From contig NZ_ARZY01000018.1 of NCBI RefSeq assembly GCF_000568405.1, forward strand, positions 1-64,000: a stretch of 64,000 nucleotides of DNA. Reading direction: 5' to 3'. The translations under genes were made by a program, and so were the position numbers. This DNA is from Catenovulum agarivorans DS-2. Its GTDB lineage: Bacteria > Pseudomonadota > Gammaproteobacteria > Enterobacterales > Alteromonadaceae. Each line of letters starts with the position of its first letter. The stretch's first letter is position 1. This document shows positions 54,191-64,000 of this stretch, piece after piece. Under the pieces are notes generated by a model, which saw nothing but the letters and a program-made list of their open reading frames with translations, did no database searches and was not told the origin of the DNA.

Positions 54191-55360
54191 ATGTTTGCTA
54201 ACTCTACCAAAGCGAGACTATCCCAAATATACTTTAGTTATTTCACGATTATTGGGGTGGTCTCTCATTATTTAGGTTTATATCTAGACTCTCTTCAGTT
54301 ACCCGCAACGACTATTGGCAGCATATTAGCTGTCATGACTATTGGTCGCATCCTTGGTCCGAGCACATGGGCACACCTCAGTTGGCTAAATAAAAACACT
54401 CATTTACGTATTCAACTAGGTTGTTTATTCGCGTTACTATTTTTTAGTTTGCTGTTATTTAAACACAACACCCTATTTATCTATTTAGCTTTAGGGGGCT
54501 TTGCATTTTTTTGGTCGGCTGTGTTGCCGCAAATCGAAACCTTAACCCAAGCAAAGTTAGAGGGCGATGCGAGTGCGTACAGCCTAGTTCGAATGTGGGG
54601 TAGTATAAGTTTTATTTTATTTGTGATCATCGCAGGTTGGTCTTTTGAACATTTTGGTGTAACCCAAAGTGTTGAGTATATGACCATGGTTTTGCTTGTT
54701 ATTCTTTTGTTTAACAGTGTACGTTTACCGCAACCTCAAGTGAAGCACAGTGCGGTTGTTTCTTCTTCAAAACTATCATTTCAAAAGCGACTAAAACAAA
54801 AACATGTCGTCGCATTTTTAGTTTGTTCAATGTTGATGCAGTTTAGTTTTGCACCATATTATGGATTCTTTTCCATTTATATGCAGGACATTGGCTATAC
54901 AGGGTACCAAACAGGAATGTTTATTTCTGTGGGGGTTGTGGCTGAAATAGTGATCTTTTTCTATGCCGGCAAGCTTGTTAAACAGTTTGCGCTTAATTAC
55001 CTAATTGCATTTTGCTTGGCACTAACAGCTTTGCGCTGGTTTACTTTAAACAGTTTTGCTGAACATGTATTACTGCTGATCTTGATTCAAACCATACACG
55101 CTTTCAGCTATGGGTTGTTTCATGTCTGCGCGCAAAAATTCATGCACAATGAGTTTGTTGGTGATGCATTATCAAAAGGGCAGGCATTTTATTTGTCGGT
55201 ATCTTTCGGTATAGGTGGAGCGTTGGGCGCGTGGTGCGCCGGTTGGGGTTGGCACCTTATTTACGATGCTACTTACTATTTTGCAGCTGCTTTTGCACTG
55301 TTAGGGGCGGTTATTGGACTGCAAGCAAAAAGCATTGAGTCTAGTGCAACTACTCGGTAA
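54191..55360 (+). CDS. MFS transporter (HcaT/LacY-type)
   Basis: 389 residues with 12 membrane helices. The pattern [15 protein letters not shown] and the [18 protein letters not shown] loop resemble the 3-phenylpropionic-acid (HcaT) branch of MFS transporters. Substrate unknown. It follows aroC by five bases and overlaps convergent yfbR by 11. Confidence 0.82.
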   Translation: MFANSTKARLSQIYFSYFTIIGVVSHYLGLYLDSLQLPATTIGSILAVMTIGRILGPSTWAHLSWLNKNTHLRIQLGCLFALLFFSLLLFKHNTLFIYLALGGFAFFWSAVLPQIETLTQAKLEGDASAYSLVRMWGSISFILFVIIAGWSFEHFGVTQSVEYMTMVLLVILLFNSVRLPQPQVKHSAVVSSSKLSFQKRLKQKHVVAFLVCSMLMQFSFAPYYGFFSIYMQDIGYTGYQTGMFISVGVVAEIVIFFYAGKLVKQFALNYLIAFCLALTALRWFTLNSFAEHVLLLILIQTIHAFSYGLFHVCAQKFMHNEFVGDALSKGQAFYLSVSFGIGGALGAWCAGWGWHLIYDATYYFAAAFALLGAVIGLQAKSIESSATTR

Positions 55361-55952
55361 TTGCATCTAAACTCAGGCTAAACCCAGGTTCGAACATATT
55401 TAGAAAAAATTCGACTTCGGGCATTTCAAGTGCTTGTAAATTTTCTTGTAAACGCAGTTGAGCGCGACTAAATTCATGATTTCCCGCATTCAGCTCTTCT
55501 ATGGTCTTTAAGTACGCGGATAAAATATCTGCGGCTTTCACAAGCTTATATTCTTCCGGATTGTGGTGTTCAGAACAAACTAATGGTTGGTAATATTTTT
55601 GCAATCGCTCTGGCAACAATCCAACTAATTTATCTTCGGCAATTTTTTCTATTTTTTTATATTCTTTGGCGATTTCGGCATTAAAGTATTTAACTGGGTT
55701 GGGTAAATCACCAGTTAAGACTTCAGAGGCATCATGGAATATCGCTAATGTTGCTATACGTTCAGGATTGGCATTTCCTTGATAGTATTCATTGCGAATG
55801 ACTGCAAGCGCATGGGCAATCATAGCAACTTGCAAGCTATGCTCTTGTACATTTTCAATTTGGGTGTTTCGCATTAGTGGCCATCGATTTATTAATTTCA
55901 TTCTGGCCATGTATGCGAAAAAGTGACTAGGGTTTATCGATTCATCCTTCAT
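55350..55952 (-). CDS. yfbR: 5'-deoxynucleotidase YfbR
   Basis: 200 residues. The HD metal site is seen in [18 protein letters not shown] and [18 protein letters not shown]. It dephosphorylates dNMPs. It is 12 bp after alaA on the same strand; yfbR and alaA are also neighbours in E. coli. Confidence 0.95.
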   Translation of the reverse strand: MKDESINPSHFFAYMARMKLINRWPLMRNTQIENVQEHSLQVAMIAHALAVIRNEYYQGNANPERIATLAIFHDASEVLTGDLPNPVKYFNAEIAKEYKKIEKIAEDKLVGLLPERLQKYYQPLVCSEHHNPEEYKLVKAADILSAYLKTIEELNAGNHEFSRAQLRLQENLQALEMPEVEFFLNMFEPGFSLSLDAITE

Positions 55953-55964
55953 CTTATTTACACC

Positions 55965-57179
55965 TTATTGTCTATATCTTTTTAAGAAGCGCTCTAGCTT
56001 ATCCAATGCAATTTCTAACTGCTCGATATGCGGTAACGTTACAATTCTGAAGTGATCAGGTTTGTGCCAATTAAATCCGCTGCCGTGAACCATTAAAATC
56101 TTTTCTTGGCGGAGAAAATCTAAGATAAATTTTTGATCGTCGGTTATATTAAATTTTTCAGTGTCGATTTTTGGAAATACGTACATAGCGCCTTTTGGTT
56201 TAACACAAGACAAACCTTCAATTTCATTAATTCTGCGCCAAGCGAACATGGTTTGTTCGTACAAACGACCACCTTCACCGATTAATTCGTTAATACTTTG
56301 ATATCCACCCAATGCTGTTTGAATTGCATATTGGCAGGGTACATTGGCACATAACCGCATGGATGCAAGCATATCAAGCCCTTCTATATAGTTTTCGGCT
56401 AAATGCTTGGCACCGCTTAACATCATCCAGCCCGCTCTAAACCCTGCAATACGGTAGTTTTTTGACAAACCACCAAAAGTGACAGTTAGAATGTCGTTGC
56501 TAAAGCAAGCGGTTGGTTTGTGGGTGACATTTTCATAGAGCACTTTGTCGTAGATTTCATCACTAAACAAAATTAGTTCATGCTCTCTGGCCACTTGAAC
56601 TAGTTGTTGTAAAATATCATCAGAATAAACGGCACCAGTTGGATTGTTGGGATTAATTAAGACAATGCCTTTGGTTTTGTCTGTTATTTTGCTACGAATA
56701 TCTTGAATATTTGGGTTCCAGTCGTCCTGTTCGTCGCATTGGTAGTGAACCGGCGTACCACCTGACAATGCAACAGCAGCAGTCCAAAGCGGATAATCTG
56801 GACTAGGGACGAGTATTTCGTCACCTATATTAAGCAATCCCTGCATCGCCATAACGATGAGTTCACTCACACCGTTACCAACATAAATATCTTCAATATC
56901 TATGTCGCGGATACCTTTTTGCTGGTAGTACTGCATAATCGCAACGCGTGCTGAGTAGATCCCTTTTGAATCACAATAACCTTGAGCAGTTGGTAAATTA
57001 CGAATAACATCTTTCAAAATGTCATCAGGCGCTTCAAATCCAAATGGAGCAGGGTTACCTATGTTTAACTTTAAAACCCGGTGCCCTTCTTCTTCTAGAC
57101 GCTTTGCTTCTTTTAATACGGGCCCTCGTATGTCGTAACATACGTTATTCAACTTTGACGACTGCTCAAATAGTTTCAT
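55965..57179 (-). CDS. alaA: Glutamate-pyruvate aminotransferase AlaA
   Basis: 404 residues from the ATG at 57179, matching E. coli AlaA closely at the start (SSKLNNVCYDIRGPVLKEAK). The PLP lysine lies in FGGLSKNYRIAGFR, and GYCDSKGIYSAR and NPNNPTGAVYS are conserved. It makes alanine. Confidence 0.96.
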   Translation of the reverse strand: MKLFEQSSKLNNVCYDIRGPVLKEAKRLEEEGHRVLKLNIGNPAPFGFEAPDDILKDVIRNLPTAQGYCDSKGIYSARVAIMQYYQQKGIRDIDIEDIYVGNGVSELIVMAMQGLLNIGDEILVPSPDYPLWTAAVALSGGTPVHYQCDEQDDWNPNIQDIRSKITDKTKGIVLINPNNPTGAVYSDDILQQLVQVAREHELILFSDEIYDKVLYENVTHKPTACFSNDILTVTFGGLSKNYRIAGFRAGWMMLSGAKHLAENYIEGLDMLASMRLCANVPCQYAIQTALGGYQSINELIGEGGRLYEQTMFAWRRINEIEGLSCVKPKGAMYVFPKIDTEKFNITDDQKFILDFLRQEKILMVHGSGFNWHKPDHFRIVTLPHIEQLEIALDKLERFLKRYRQ

Positions 57180-57200
57180 TCGTGCATTTTCCAATAACAA

Positions 57201-57544
57201 CTAACGCAAAAATATAAGATACCGCCTGTTACAGGGGTTGTGAAGAGGTGGACATTTGATTTACGCATTTTTCTATAAAAGCTTGCATCAATTAGCTTTA
57301 TTGGTTGATTTTTGAACACTTTGTATTGGCAGTGGCTGGCTGAGCAGCAATAAACTTATTGCAATAAGGTTAAAAAGGTTAATTTTTTTGTAACTTTGGC
57401 AATGCCTGTCTATATTTAAATTAGCTCAATCTTTATACACAAGATTTGTTGTAAAGAAGAGCACTACTTTCTTGGATGATTAAAAGACAATTAGAGTTGT
57501 AATTAGATGTGGTTGGACAGATTAAAAGCTATGGGGAATAGATT
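57201..57544. other. Intergenic region between alaA and the DUF2189 gene
   Basis: 344 bp, AT-rich, with no gene I can support. It must hold divergent promoters for alaA and the DUF2189 gene, but no clear -35/-10 pair is visible. GGGGAATAG just before 57545 is the ribosome site. Confidence 0.6.
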
Positions 57545-58336
57545 ATGTCACATACAATGCGCAAAGAAGAAAACGCACTCCATGATAACGAGTTAGGTAG
57601 AGTTATCCCATGCAATGCGTTGGACTGGAGTGATCCATTTAATTGGTTACGCTTAGGTTTGATGGATATGACTAAAGCACCTTTGGTTACCTTGTTTTAC
57701 GGTATTATTTTTACCTTAGTGCCGATCGGTATTATGTACTTAGTGTCGTTAACTGAGAATCATTTGGTTATTGCACCAGCCATTGTTTGTTTTATGCTGG
57801 TTGGGCCTTTTTTAGCTGCTGGTTTATATGATGTGAGTTGGGAGTTTGAAAAAGGTCATAAACCAACATTGTGGCATAGCATTAAAGCTATGAGTCGCAA
57901 TAATGTTCATGAGTGGGCGTTTGCAATTTTGTTGTTAGTTATTATGATTTTTTGGTTACGCATTGCGTCATTGATTCATGCACTTTACCCGCCTTATATC
58001 TCTGACGATTTTAGCGAGTTGTTACCATTCTTAGCATTAGGAACGGGTGTTGGTGCTTTGTTATCCGCGTTTGTTTTCACGATAAGTGCGTTTACTCAAC
58101 CAATTTTGGTTGAGCGTAAAGTAGATCTAATGACTGCAGTATTATCTAGCATCAATGCGGTGTGGAGTAACAAAGGGGTTATGGCTGTTTGGGCCGCAAT
58201 AATAGGTGTGGGAGTGGTAATTGGTTTTCTAACTCAGTTTATTGCGTTTCTTGTTATTATGCCGTTGTTAGCATTTGCTACTTGGCATGGTTATATAGCC
58301 ACCATCACGACTAAACGCAAACGCCGTTTTGAGTAA
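57545..58336 (+). CDS. DUF2189 inner-membrane protein
   Basis: 263 residues with six or seven membrane helices. The LGLMDMTKAPLVTLFYGIIF and LVGPFLAAGLYDVSWEFEKG motifs are the DUF2189 signature. Often found near cytochrome oxidase genes; role unknown. It has its own terminator. Confidence 0.88.
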   Translation: MSHTMRKEENALHDNELGRVIPCNALDWSDPFNWLRLGLMDMTKAPLVTLFYGIIFTLVPIGIMYLVSLTENHLVIAPAIVCFMLVGPFLAAGLYDVSWEFEKGHKPTLWHSIKAMSRNNVHEWAFAILLLVIMIFWLRIASLIHALYPPYISDDFSELLPFLALGTGVGALLSAFVFTISAFTQPILVERKVDLMTAVLSSINAVWSNKGVMAVWAAIIGVGVVIGFLTQFIAFLVIMPLLAFATWHGYIATITTKRKRRFE

Positions 58337-58361
58337 AAATGATTAAACTGTTTTAAATTGA

Positions 58362-58398
58362 TAAAACCAGCTAGTTAATTGATTAACTAGCTGGTTTT
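58362..58398. terminator. Bidirectional terminator
   Basis: AAACCAGCTAGTTAAT / ATTAACTAGCTGGTTT, a 15-16 bp almost perfect palindrome with a T-run on both sides. It separates the convergent DUF2189 and yciI genes. Confidence 0.9.
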
Positions 58399-58401
58399 TT
58401 A

Positions 58402-58701
58402 TTATGGCAAAGCGATTTTGAAAGGCTTGACCGTAACTGATTTATACACACCAGCTTGGATGTATGGGTCTTTGTCGGCCCAAGCTTGGGCATCAGCTAA
58501 GCTATCAAATTTCGCGATAACAGTTGATCCGGTAAAACCAGCTTCACCTGGGTCTTCTGAATCAACTGCTGGATTTGGGCCTGCGACCAATAGTCGTCCT
58601 TGGTCTTTCAATTCATTTAAGCGGCCAAGATGGGCTGCCCGAGCTGTTTTTCGTAGTGGTAGGCTGTTTTCAACGTCTTGGCTATAAATTAAGTACCACA
58701 T
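58402..58701 (-). CDS. yciI: YciI-family protein
   Basis: 99 residues. The conserved His-Asp pair is seen ([35 protein letters not shown]). Small ferredoxin-like enzyme family of uncertain reaction. It overlaps yciB by one base. In E. coli yciI and yciB also lie near trp. Confidence 0.92.
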   Translation of the reverse strand: MWYLIYSQDVENSLPLRKTARAAHLGRLNELKDQGRLLVAGPNPAVDSEDPGEAGFTGSTVIAKFDSLADAQAWADKDPYIQAGVYKSVTVKPFKIALP

Positions 58702-59249
58702 TATTGATTATCCTCTTTATTTTCTTTGGGTAGGTGAGGGTAGATATATGCAATGGTGGCTATCGTAAATGCAAAAGTTAACCCCATTAACCCGAATAAT
58801 TTAAAGTTTACCCAAAAGTCTTGTGAAAAGTTGTATGCAACATATAGGTTTAACACGGCAATGGCTGCAAAAAAGCCAGCCCAGGCGTAAGAAATTTTCG
58901 CCCACAAAGCTTTTGGCAATGCCAGCTCTTTGCCGAGTAAAGATTCCATCGGACTGACTTTAAATACTGCCTGACTGATAAAAATACCCACAGCAAACAA
59001 GCCGTTTACTACGGTTACTTTCCATTTTATAAATGCATCATCTTGAAAGTATAATGTTAAGCCACCCATGATTAACACGATTAAAAACAACGACATTTGT
59101 TTTTTCGGCATGCTTTTTTGTTTAATCCATTCATAGATTAAATGCAACCCAGTTGTCCCTATTAGGGCGGCAGTCGCCCAATAGATATCAACCATTTTAT
59201 AGACAACAAAAAATACGCCTATATGTAAAAATTCAAATATATTCGCCAT
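58701..59249 (-). CDS. yciB: Septation protein A (YciB)
   Basis: 182 residues, five membrane helices. [20 protein letters not shown] and [19 protein letters not shown] match the YciB/IspZ family, which acts at the envelope during division. It is seven bases after trpA. Confidence 0.94.
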   Translation of the reverse strand: MANIFEFLHIGVFFVVYKMVDIYWATAALIGTTGLHLIYEWIKQKSMPKKQMSLFLIVLIMGGLTLYFQDDAFIKWKVTVVNGLFAVGIFISQAVFKVSPMESLLGKELALPKALWAKISYAWAGFFAAIAVLNLYVAYNFSQDFWVNFKLFGLMGLTFAFTIATIAYIYPHLPKENKEDNQ

Positions 59250-59255
59250 AAGACT

Positions 59256-60065
59256 TTATTTTCCTGTCGCGGCTTTCATAACTCGAACAAAATCAGTTAT
59301 CTCAGTAACCATTTTTGTTGGATTGTCTAAATTGGTTTCGATAAGCTTAACGACGGCTGAACCACTGATTGCGCCTGCTGCACCACTTTCAATTGCGGCT
59401 TTAACATGCTCAGGCTGTGAAATGCCAAAACCTAATAATGCTGGTGGTGCATTGTAATTGTTCAATGCAGCAATAACGGTTTCGATTGGCATGTTGGCTA
59501 CGGTTTCTGTACCAGTAACACCCGCACGACTTAGTAGGTAAGTATAGCCTGAGCCTTGTTCAGCGATGTGTTTTAATGATTTTTCACTGCCGTTTGGTGG
59601 CGCAATAAATATGGCGTCAACATCGTGCTTCTCTGCCATTTGTTTAAATGGCGCACTTTCGCGTGCAGGTACATCTGCAACTAATACTGAATCGATGCCG
59701 ACGTCAGCACACAATGCGTAAAAGTCATTGAGTCCTTTTGCAAAGATGAGGTTGCTGTATAAAAGCAACCCAATTGGAATATCTGCATTGTATTGACGTA
59801 TTTGTTTGATTAATTCAAAACAGTCTTTTGGTGTGACTTTAGCTTCAAGCGCACGAATATTGGCTTTTTGAATAGTTGGCCCATCGGCAATTGGATCAGA
59901 ATAAGGAATCCCTAATTCAAGTGCATCGGCACCACCGTCAATTAAACCTTTAATAATGTCTAAAGACGTTGCTAAGTTTGGATCACCAATAGTTACAAAA
60001 GGGACAAATGCACCTTGTTTTTGTTCTTTTAACTTGGCGAACATTTGATTATATCTATTACTCAT
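59256..60065 (-). CDS. trpA: Tryptophan synthase alpha chain
   Basis: 269 residues. [18 protein letters not shown] and the active Glu/Asp pair are present, with [10 protein letters not shown] at the phosphate site. It cleaves indole-3-glycerol phosphate and passes indole to TrpB. It overlaps trpB by eight bases. Confidence 0.97.
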   Translation of the reverse strand: MSNRYNQMFAKLKEQKQGAFVPFVTIGDPNLATSLDIIKGLIDGGADALELGIPYSDPIADGPTIQKANIRALEAKVTPKDCFELIKQIRQYNADIPIGLLLYSNLIFAKGLNDFYALCADVGIDSVLVADVPARESAPFKQMAEKHDVDAIFIAPPNGSEKSLKHIAEQGSGYTYLLSRAGVTGTETVANMPIETVIAALNNYNAPPALLGFGISQPEHVKAAIESGAAGAISGSAVVKLIETNLDNPTKMVTEITDFVRVMKAATGK

Positions 60066-61251
60066 AGTGACCCCCTTGCTCTAATACTCGGTGAACATGG
60101 GCAAGGTCTTTATCGCCACGTCCTGATAAATTAACCACGATAATTGTTTCTTCCGTTGCTGCTTTGGCAATGTCTAATGCATGCGCAAGCGCGTGAGACG
60201 ATTCAAGTGCAGGGATAATACCTTCACAGCGACATAAGGTTTGAAAAGCTTCAAGCGCTTGTTCGTCAGTGGCTGCAACATATTCTGCACGGCCTGTTGC
60301 ATGTAAATATGCATGCTGAGGGCCTACTGCAGGGTAATCTAAACCAGCTGACACTGAATATGATTCTTCAATTTGACCATCGTCATCTTGCATTATGTAG
60401 GTCACTGCGCCGTGTAAAATACCTTTGGTACCTTTACAAATGGTCGCGCCATGTTTAAGGGTCGATAAACCGTGACCGCCTGGCTCAACACCTATTAATT
60501 TTACGTCTTTTTCGTCAATGAAGTCTGCAAACATGCCAATTGCATTTGAACCTCCACCAACACAAGCAACAACATAATCCGGTAATCTACCTTCAGCTTG
60601 AACAATTTGCTCTTTTGCTTCAATGCCGATCATTTTTTGGAACTCACGAACCAGTGTTGGGAATGGATGAGGGCCAGCGGCTGTTCCTAATAAATAATGA
60701 CTGTCTTCATAAGTTGCAGACCAGTCGCGTAGCGCTTCGTTTACCGCATCTTTTAATGTACCAGAACCTGCATCGACAGGGATAACTTCAGCACCCATCA
60801 ATTTCATTCTAAAGACATTTGGTTGCTGGCGTTCACAGTCTTTTGCACCCATGTAAATGCGGCACTCTAAGCCTAATAATGCACAAGCTAGAGCTGTTGC
60901 AACACCGTGTTGGCCCGCACCTGTTTCGGCGATTACACGAGACTTGCCCATGCGTTTAGTTAATAACGCTTGGCCTAAAACTTGGTTAGTTTTATGTGCG
61001 CCACCGTGCAATAAATCTTCACGTTTTAAATAGATTTTTGCTAATGGATTTGGCGAAAAATTACGGGTTAAGGTTAATGGCGTTGGACGACCAGCATATT
61101 CTTTTAATAAGCTTTCGAATTCTTGTTTAAAAGCTGGATCGTTTTGTGCTGCAATAAATTCTTGTTCTAATTGCTCTAAAGCTGGAACTAAAAGCTCTGG
61201 AACAAACATGCCACCAAACTCGCCAAAATAGGCGTCTAATTTCTGTGTCAT
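60058..61251 (-). CDS. trpB: Tryptophan synthase beta chain
   Basis: 397 residues. The PLP lysine is in [30 protein letters not shown] and [12 protein letters not shown] are conserved. It joins indole and serine. It is 13 bases after trpCF. Confidence 0.97.
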   Translation of the reverse strand: MTQKLDAYFGEFGGMFVPELLVPALEQLEQEFIAAQNDPAFKQEFESLLKEYAGRPTPLTLTRNFSPNPLAKIYLKREDLLHGGAHKTNQVLGQALLTKRMGKSRVIAETGAGQHGVATALACALLGLECRIYMGAKDCERQQPNVFRMKLMGAEVIPVDAGSGTLKDAVNEALRDWSATYEDSHYLLGTAAGPHPFPTLVREFQKMIGIEAKEQIVQAEGRLPDYVVACVGGGSNAIGMFADFIDEKDVKLIGVEPGGHGLSTLKHGATICKGTKGILHGAVTYIMQDDDGQIEESYSVSAGLDYPAVGPQHAYLHATGRAEYVAATDEQALEAFQTLCRCEGIIPALESSHALAHALDIAKAATEETIIVVNLSGRGDKDLAHVHRVLEQGGHYE

Positions 61252-61264
61252 ACTTTCCTCGGTA

Positions 61265-62629
61265 TTATCGTAATTCGTTAAAAACAGCGGTTAATTTTGC
61301 TGGGTTTTTAATGCCTGGTGCGTCTTCTGCGCCTGAATTAATATCTAAACCCAATGCACCTTGTTTCGCGGCTAGTTTGGCATTTTCTTCACTAATACCG
61401 CCCGCTAACATAAATGGAATTTCAAAGTTTATTTTTGACAAAACTTGCCAATCAATACTTTTGCCTGTGCCACCTGGCTGTGCTTTTGTACCTGAATCTA
61501 TCAACCAGCGATCAATTTTAGTTAATTTAGGCAAGGGTGAAAGAGTCGGGTTATGTGCTTTCCAAATTTGCACATCGTCTGGCAATTTAGGACGCAGTTT
61601 ATCGATATATTCTTGCTCTTCTTCGCCATGTAATTGAATGGCTGTTAAGCCTAATTCTTTGCATGTATCGGCTACTTTTAACACGGGGGCGTTTACAAAA
61701 ACACCGACGTAATTTAATTCGGCTGCAGCGATAACTTGCTTGGCTTTTTCAATATCTACACAGCGTGGTGATTTTTCCGCGAAAATCAAACCGCCATACA
61801 CAGCGCCTGCTTGTTTAGCAGCTATGGCATCTTCTGTACGGGTTAAACCACACACTTTGTTTTCACCAACCACTAACTTATGCACGGCTTGTTTTAAGTT
61901 GGCTTGTGCCATTAACGAGCTACCGACTAAAAAGCCTTTTGCATAGTTAGATAGCTCAGATACATGGTCGTGGGTATAAATGCCAGACTCTGAGATGATA
62001 ATTCGGTCTGCTGGAATTTTTGGTGCTAAATCGCGTGTCGTTTGTAAATCAGTCGATAAATCGCGCAAGTTACGGTTGTTGATACCAATAATTTTTGCAT
62101 TCAGTTTAATTGCGCGCGCTAGCTCTTCTTCGTTCGATACTTCAGTTAAAATATCTAACTTGTAATTATCCGCTAGCGCAGCTAATTTTGCATATTCTTC
62201 ATCGTTTAATACAGACAACATCAATAAGATGGCATCAGCATCGTAATAACGCGCTAAATGTACTTGGTATTCGTCAACAAAAAAGTCTTTGCACAAACAA
62301 GGTTGAGTTACCTTGGCTCGTACATACTTTAAATACTCATGATCGCCTTGAAAGTATTTTTTATCGGTTAATACCGAGATGCCACTGGCATAAGGCGAAT
62401 ATGCGTCGATAATTTCATCTAAATTGAATTCGGCTCGAATTAATCCTTTCGATGGACTGGCTTTTTTACACTCTAAAATAAAACCCTTTTGTGGTTTAGA
62501 TAGCGAGTCAAATAAACTTCTATCAGATGGTGTTAAGCCTTCAACAAAACTTGCTAACGGTTTTGCTAGTTTTTGTGCGGCAACTTCTTCACGTTTATCC
62601 GCACAAATTTTTTCTAATACATTAGCCAT
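61265..62629 (-). CDS. trpCF: Bifunctional indole-3-glycerol phosphate synthase / phosphoribosylanthranilate isomerase
   Basis: 454 residues from the ATG at 62629, chosen for GGAG upstream. TrpC half ([28 protein letters not shown]) is residues 1-250; TrpF half ([33 protein letters not shown]) follows. The fusion is usual in Gammaproteobacteria. It overlaps trpD by eight bases. Confidence 0.96.
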   Translation of the reverse strand: MANVLEKICADKREEVAAQKLAKPLASFVEGLTPSDRSLFDSLSKPQKGFILECKKASPSKGLIRAEFNLDEIIDAYSPYASGISVLTDKKYFQGDHEYLKYVRAKVTQPCLCKDFFVDEYQVHLARYYDADAILLMLSVLNDEEYAKLAALADNYKLDILTEVSNEEELARAIKLNAKIIGINNRNLRDLSTDLQTTRDLAPKIPADRIIISESGIYTHDHVSELSNYAKGFLVGSSLMAQANLKQAVHKLVVGENKVCGLTRTEDAIAAKQAGAVYGGLIFAEKSPRCVDIEKAKQVIAAAELNYVGVFVNAPVLKVADTCKELGLTAIQLHGEEEQEYIDKLRPKLPDDVQIWKAHNPTLSPLPKLTKIDRWLIDSGTKAQPGGTGKSIDWQVLSKINFEIPFMLAGGISEENAKLAAKQGALGLDINSGAEDAPGIKNPAKLTAVFNELR

Positions 62630-63629
62630 TCGACAGCTCCACAAACTTGTTTAAGGTTGCTAGTGCTTTGCCAGATTGCATTGCATCCAGCGCGATTTGT
62701 GTGCCTTGTTTTAAATCAGTCGCTAAACCTGCCATATATAAAAGTGCAGATACGTTAATGGCTACTGCATTTAAATGCGCTTGTTCACCTTTGCCGGATA
62801 ACATGTTGAGACAAATCTGTTTGTTTTCAGCTGGAGTGCCACCTTTAATGTCGCTTAAGGCACATTCGTTTACACCAAAGTCAGCAGGGCTTAGGCGATA
62901 TTGACTGATTTGACCGTCTTTAAGTTCGCACACTTGTGTTTCGCCATGTAAAGCGATTTCATCTAAACCTGAACCATGAACCACCATAGCGCGTTTTAGA
63001 CCAAGCTGTTTTAAAGTTTCAGCGATTGGCTTAAGCAAATCTGCCGAATACACACCTAGCAGTTGAATATCGGGTGCTGCTGGGTTAGCTAATGGGCCTA
63101 AAATGTTAAAGATTGTACGTGTTTTCATGGTTTGGCGCACTGGCATTGCGTGTTTTACACCCGAGTGATATTGCGGGGCAAAGAAGAAACAAATACCAGC
63201 TTCATCTAAACATTTGCGTGACTGCTCAGGGCTAGGTGTTAGATTGATGCCTAAACCTTCTAACAAATCAGATGAGCCTGATTTACTCGAAACACTGCGG
63301 TTGCCATGTTTTGTCATTTTTAAACCACAAGCAGCGGCAACAATAGCCGTAGTGGTTGAAATATTGATTGTGTCGGCACCGTCACCACCCGTACCGCAGC
63401 TATCAGCAATGAGATAATCAGGGCGGTTAAATTCAAGTGCATTTGCGCGCATCGCGCCTGCTGCGCCTGCAATTTCTTCAGGTGTTTCACCTTTTACTTT
63501 TAATGCACCTAACACGCCTGCTAGTAAAATAGGCTCGACGTCACCTAACATTACTTGGTTAAAAAATGCTTGAGTTTGCTGTTTGTCAGAGTTTTCTCCG
63601 GCAAAAGCGTTGTTGATAAATTCTTGCAT
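62622..63629 (-). CDS. trpD: Anthranilate phosphoribosyltransferase
   Basis: 335 residues. SCGTGGDGADTINIST, KHGNRSVSSKSGSSDLLE and LGPLANPAAPDIQLLGVY are the family signature. It acts as a separate enzyme, not fused with trpG as in E. coli. Twelve bases separate it from trpG. Confidence 0.97.
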   Translation of the reverse strand: MQEFINNAFAGENSDKQQTQAFFNQVMLGDVEPILLAGVLGALKVKGETPEEIAGAAGAMRANALEFNRPDYLIADSCGTGGDGADTINISTTTAIVAAACGLKMTKHGNRSVSSKSGSSDLLEGLGINLTPSPEQSRKCLDEAGICFFFAPQYHSGVKHAMPVRQTMKTRTIFNILGPLANPAAPDIQLLGVYSADLLKPIAETLKQLGLKRAMVVHGSGLDEIALHGETQVCELKDGQISQYRLSPADFGVNECALSDIKGGTPAENKQICLNMLSGKGEQAHLNAVAINVSALLYMAGLATDLKQGTQIALDAMQSGKALATLNKFVELSNG

Positions 63630-63641
63630 AATGAATCCTTA

Positions 63642-64000
63642 TTATTCTGCAGTGCGGGTTAGGTAGTTCAAACTCTGTTTAAGCAGTTTTGAACCAAAAG
63701 TGGTTAAAATGCTTTCAGGATGAAATTGATAACCTAATACGCGGTCTTGCTCGTTAATCACCGCCATTGGAATGTCATTTACTTCGGCGATCAATTCGAG
63801 TGAATCAGGTACTGTCGTTGCCATTAATGAATGATAACGGGCAACAAACAATGGGCTAACCATGTCTTCAAATACCGGATGGTGATTATGGCTAATGGCC
63901 GAAGCTTTACCATGCATAATTTCACCTGAAGTGCCCACAGTGCCGCCATAGGCCTCAACAATTGCTTGATGACCTAAACATATACCTATGATAGGAAAAT
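63642..64000 (-). CDS. trpG: Anthranilate synthase glutamine amidotransferase subunit, partial
   Basis: The 3' part of a gene that continues beyond the window. The reading frame runs to the window edge as [20 protein letters not shown], which includes the catalytic Cys, and ends with the HPESILT His/Glu. There is no start in the window; the ATG at 63938 is internal. trpE and any attenuator would lie further right. Confidence 0.93.
   Translation of the reverse strand, partial: FPIIGICLGHQAIVEAYGGTVGTSGEIMHGKASAISHNHHPVFEDMVSPLFVARYHSLMATTVPDSLELIAEVNDIPMAVINEQDRVLGYQFHPESILTTFGSKLLKQSLNYLTRTAE

Noticed and set aside
63642-63938. Complete small protein starting at 63938
   Set aside because: The frame continues to the window edge with the TrpG catalytic cysteine, so the ATG is internal to trpG.

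Overview
The window is a piece of a gammaproteobacterial chromosome, most like a marine Alteromonadales species judging from gene content, gene order and moderately AT-rich base composition, carrying one complete-length Mu-like transposable prophage. No species can be named from the sequence alone.

Layout. Positions 1-240 hold the end of an rRNA operon: the 3' tail of one 5S rRNA gene, a second complete 5S gene and a terminator. Directly after it sits a small GIY-YIG endonuclease gene (YhbQ/UPF0213 type) that is cut in two. Its first 20 codons are at 271-332 and the rest at 34839-35079. Between the halves lies the prophage, 333-34838 (34,506 bp), flanked by a perfect 6-bp duplication CGATAA. 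Both ends start TGAT and carry MuA-type sites at offsets 13 and 35.

Prophage. The early operon reads leftwards from 9124 to 457: a Ner-like regulator, several small DNA-binding proteins, transposase A, ATPase B, DUF3164, HU, a PapB-like regulator, GemA and the Mor/C activator. The repressor (9249-9647) is divergent and is followed by four rightward lysogeny-region cargo genes. Late genes read rightwards from 12043 to 34168: endolysin, small lysis-region proteins, terminase, portal, MuF with a nuclease-like C-terminus, protease/scaffold, capsid, connector genes, and a long-tailed siphovirus-type tail in place of Mu's contractile tail. The early module is thus inverted compared with Mu. Two structural genes are broken: the portal by a perfect 16-bp tandem duplication and the tail tube by a one-base shift in an A-run.

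The most unusual locus is 17475-19180. The MuF gene ends in a putative BECR-type toxin domain, and its stop codon overlaps the first of three tRNA-like RNA genes on the opposite strand. Two near-consensus sigma70 promoters drive those RNAs, and their anticodon arms are atypical. No protein immunity gene is seen there, so the RNAs are candidates for an antidote, decoy or anti-defence element.

Right flank (35092-64000). Ordinary housekeeping genes: plsY, folB-folK-uppP, yaaA, an HD-GYP response regulator, proS, a CbiM-like membrane protein, xthA, dnaK-dnaJ with a heat-shock promoter, an M48 lipoprotein protease, a large M16 protease, sixA, smrB, prmB-aroC-MFS, yfbR, alaA, a DUF2189 membrane protein, yciI-yciB, and the trp genes trpA, trpB, trpCF, trpD and a partial trpG that runs off the window.
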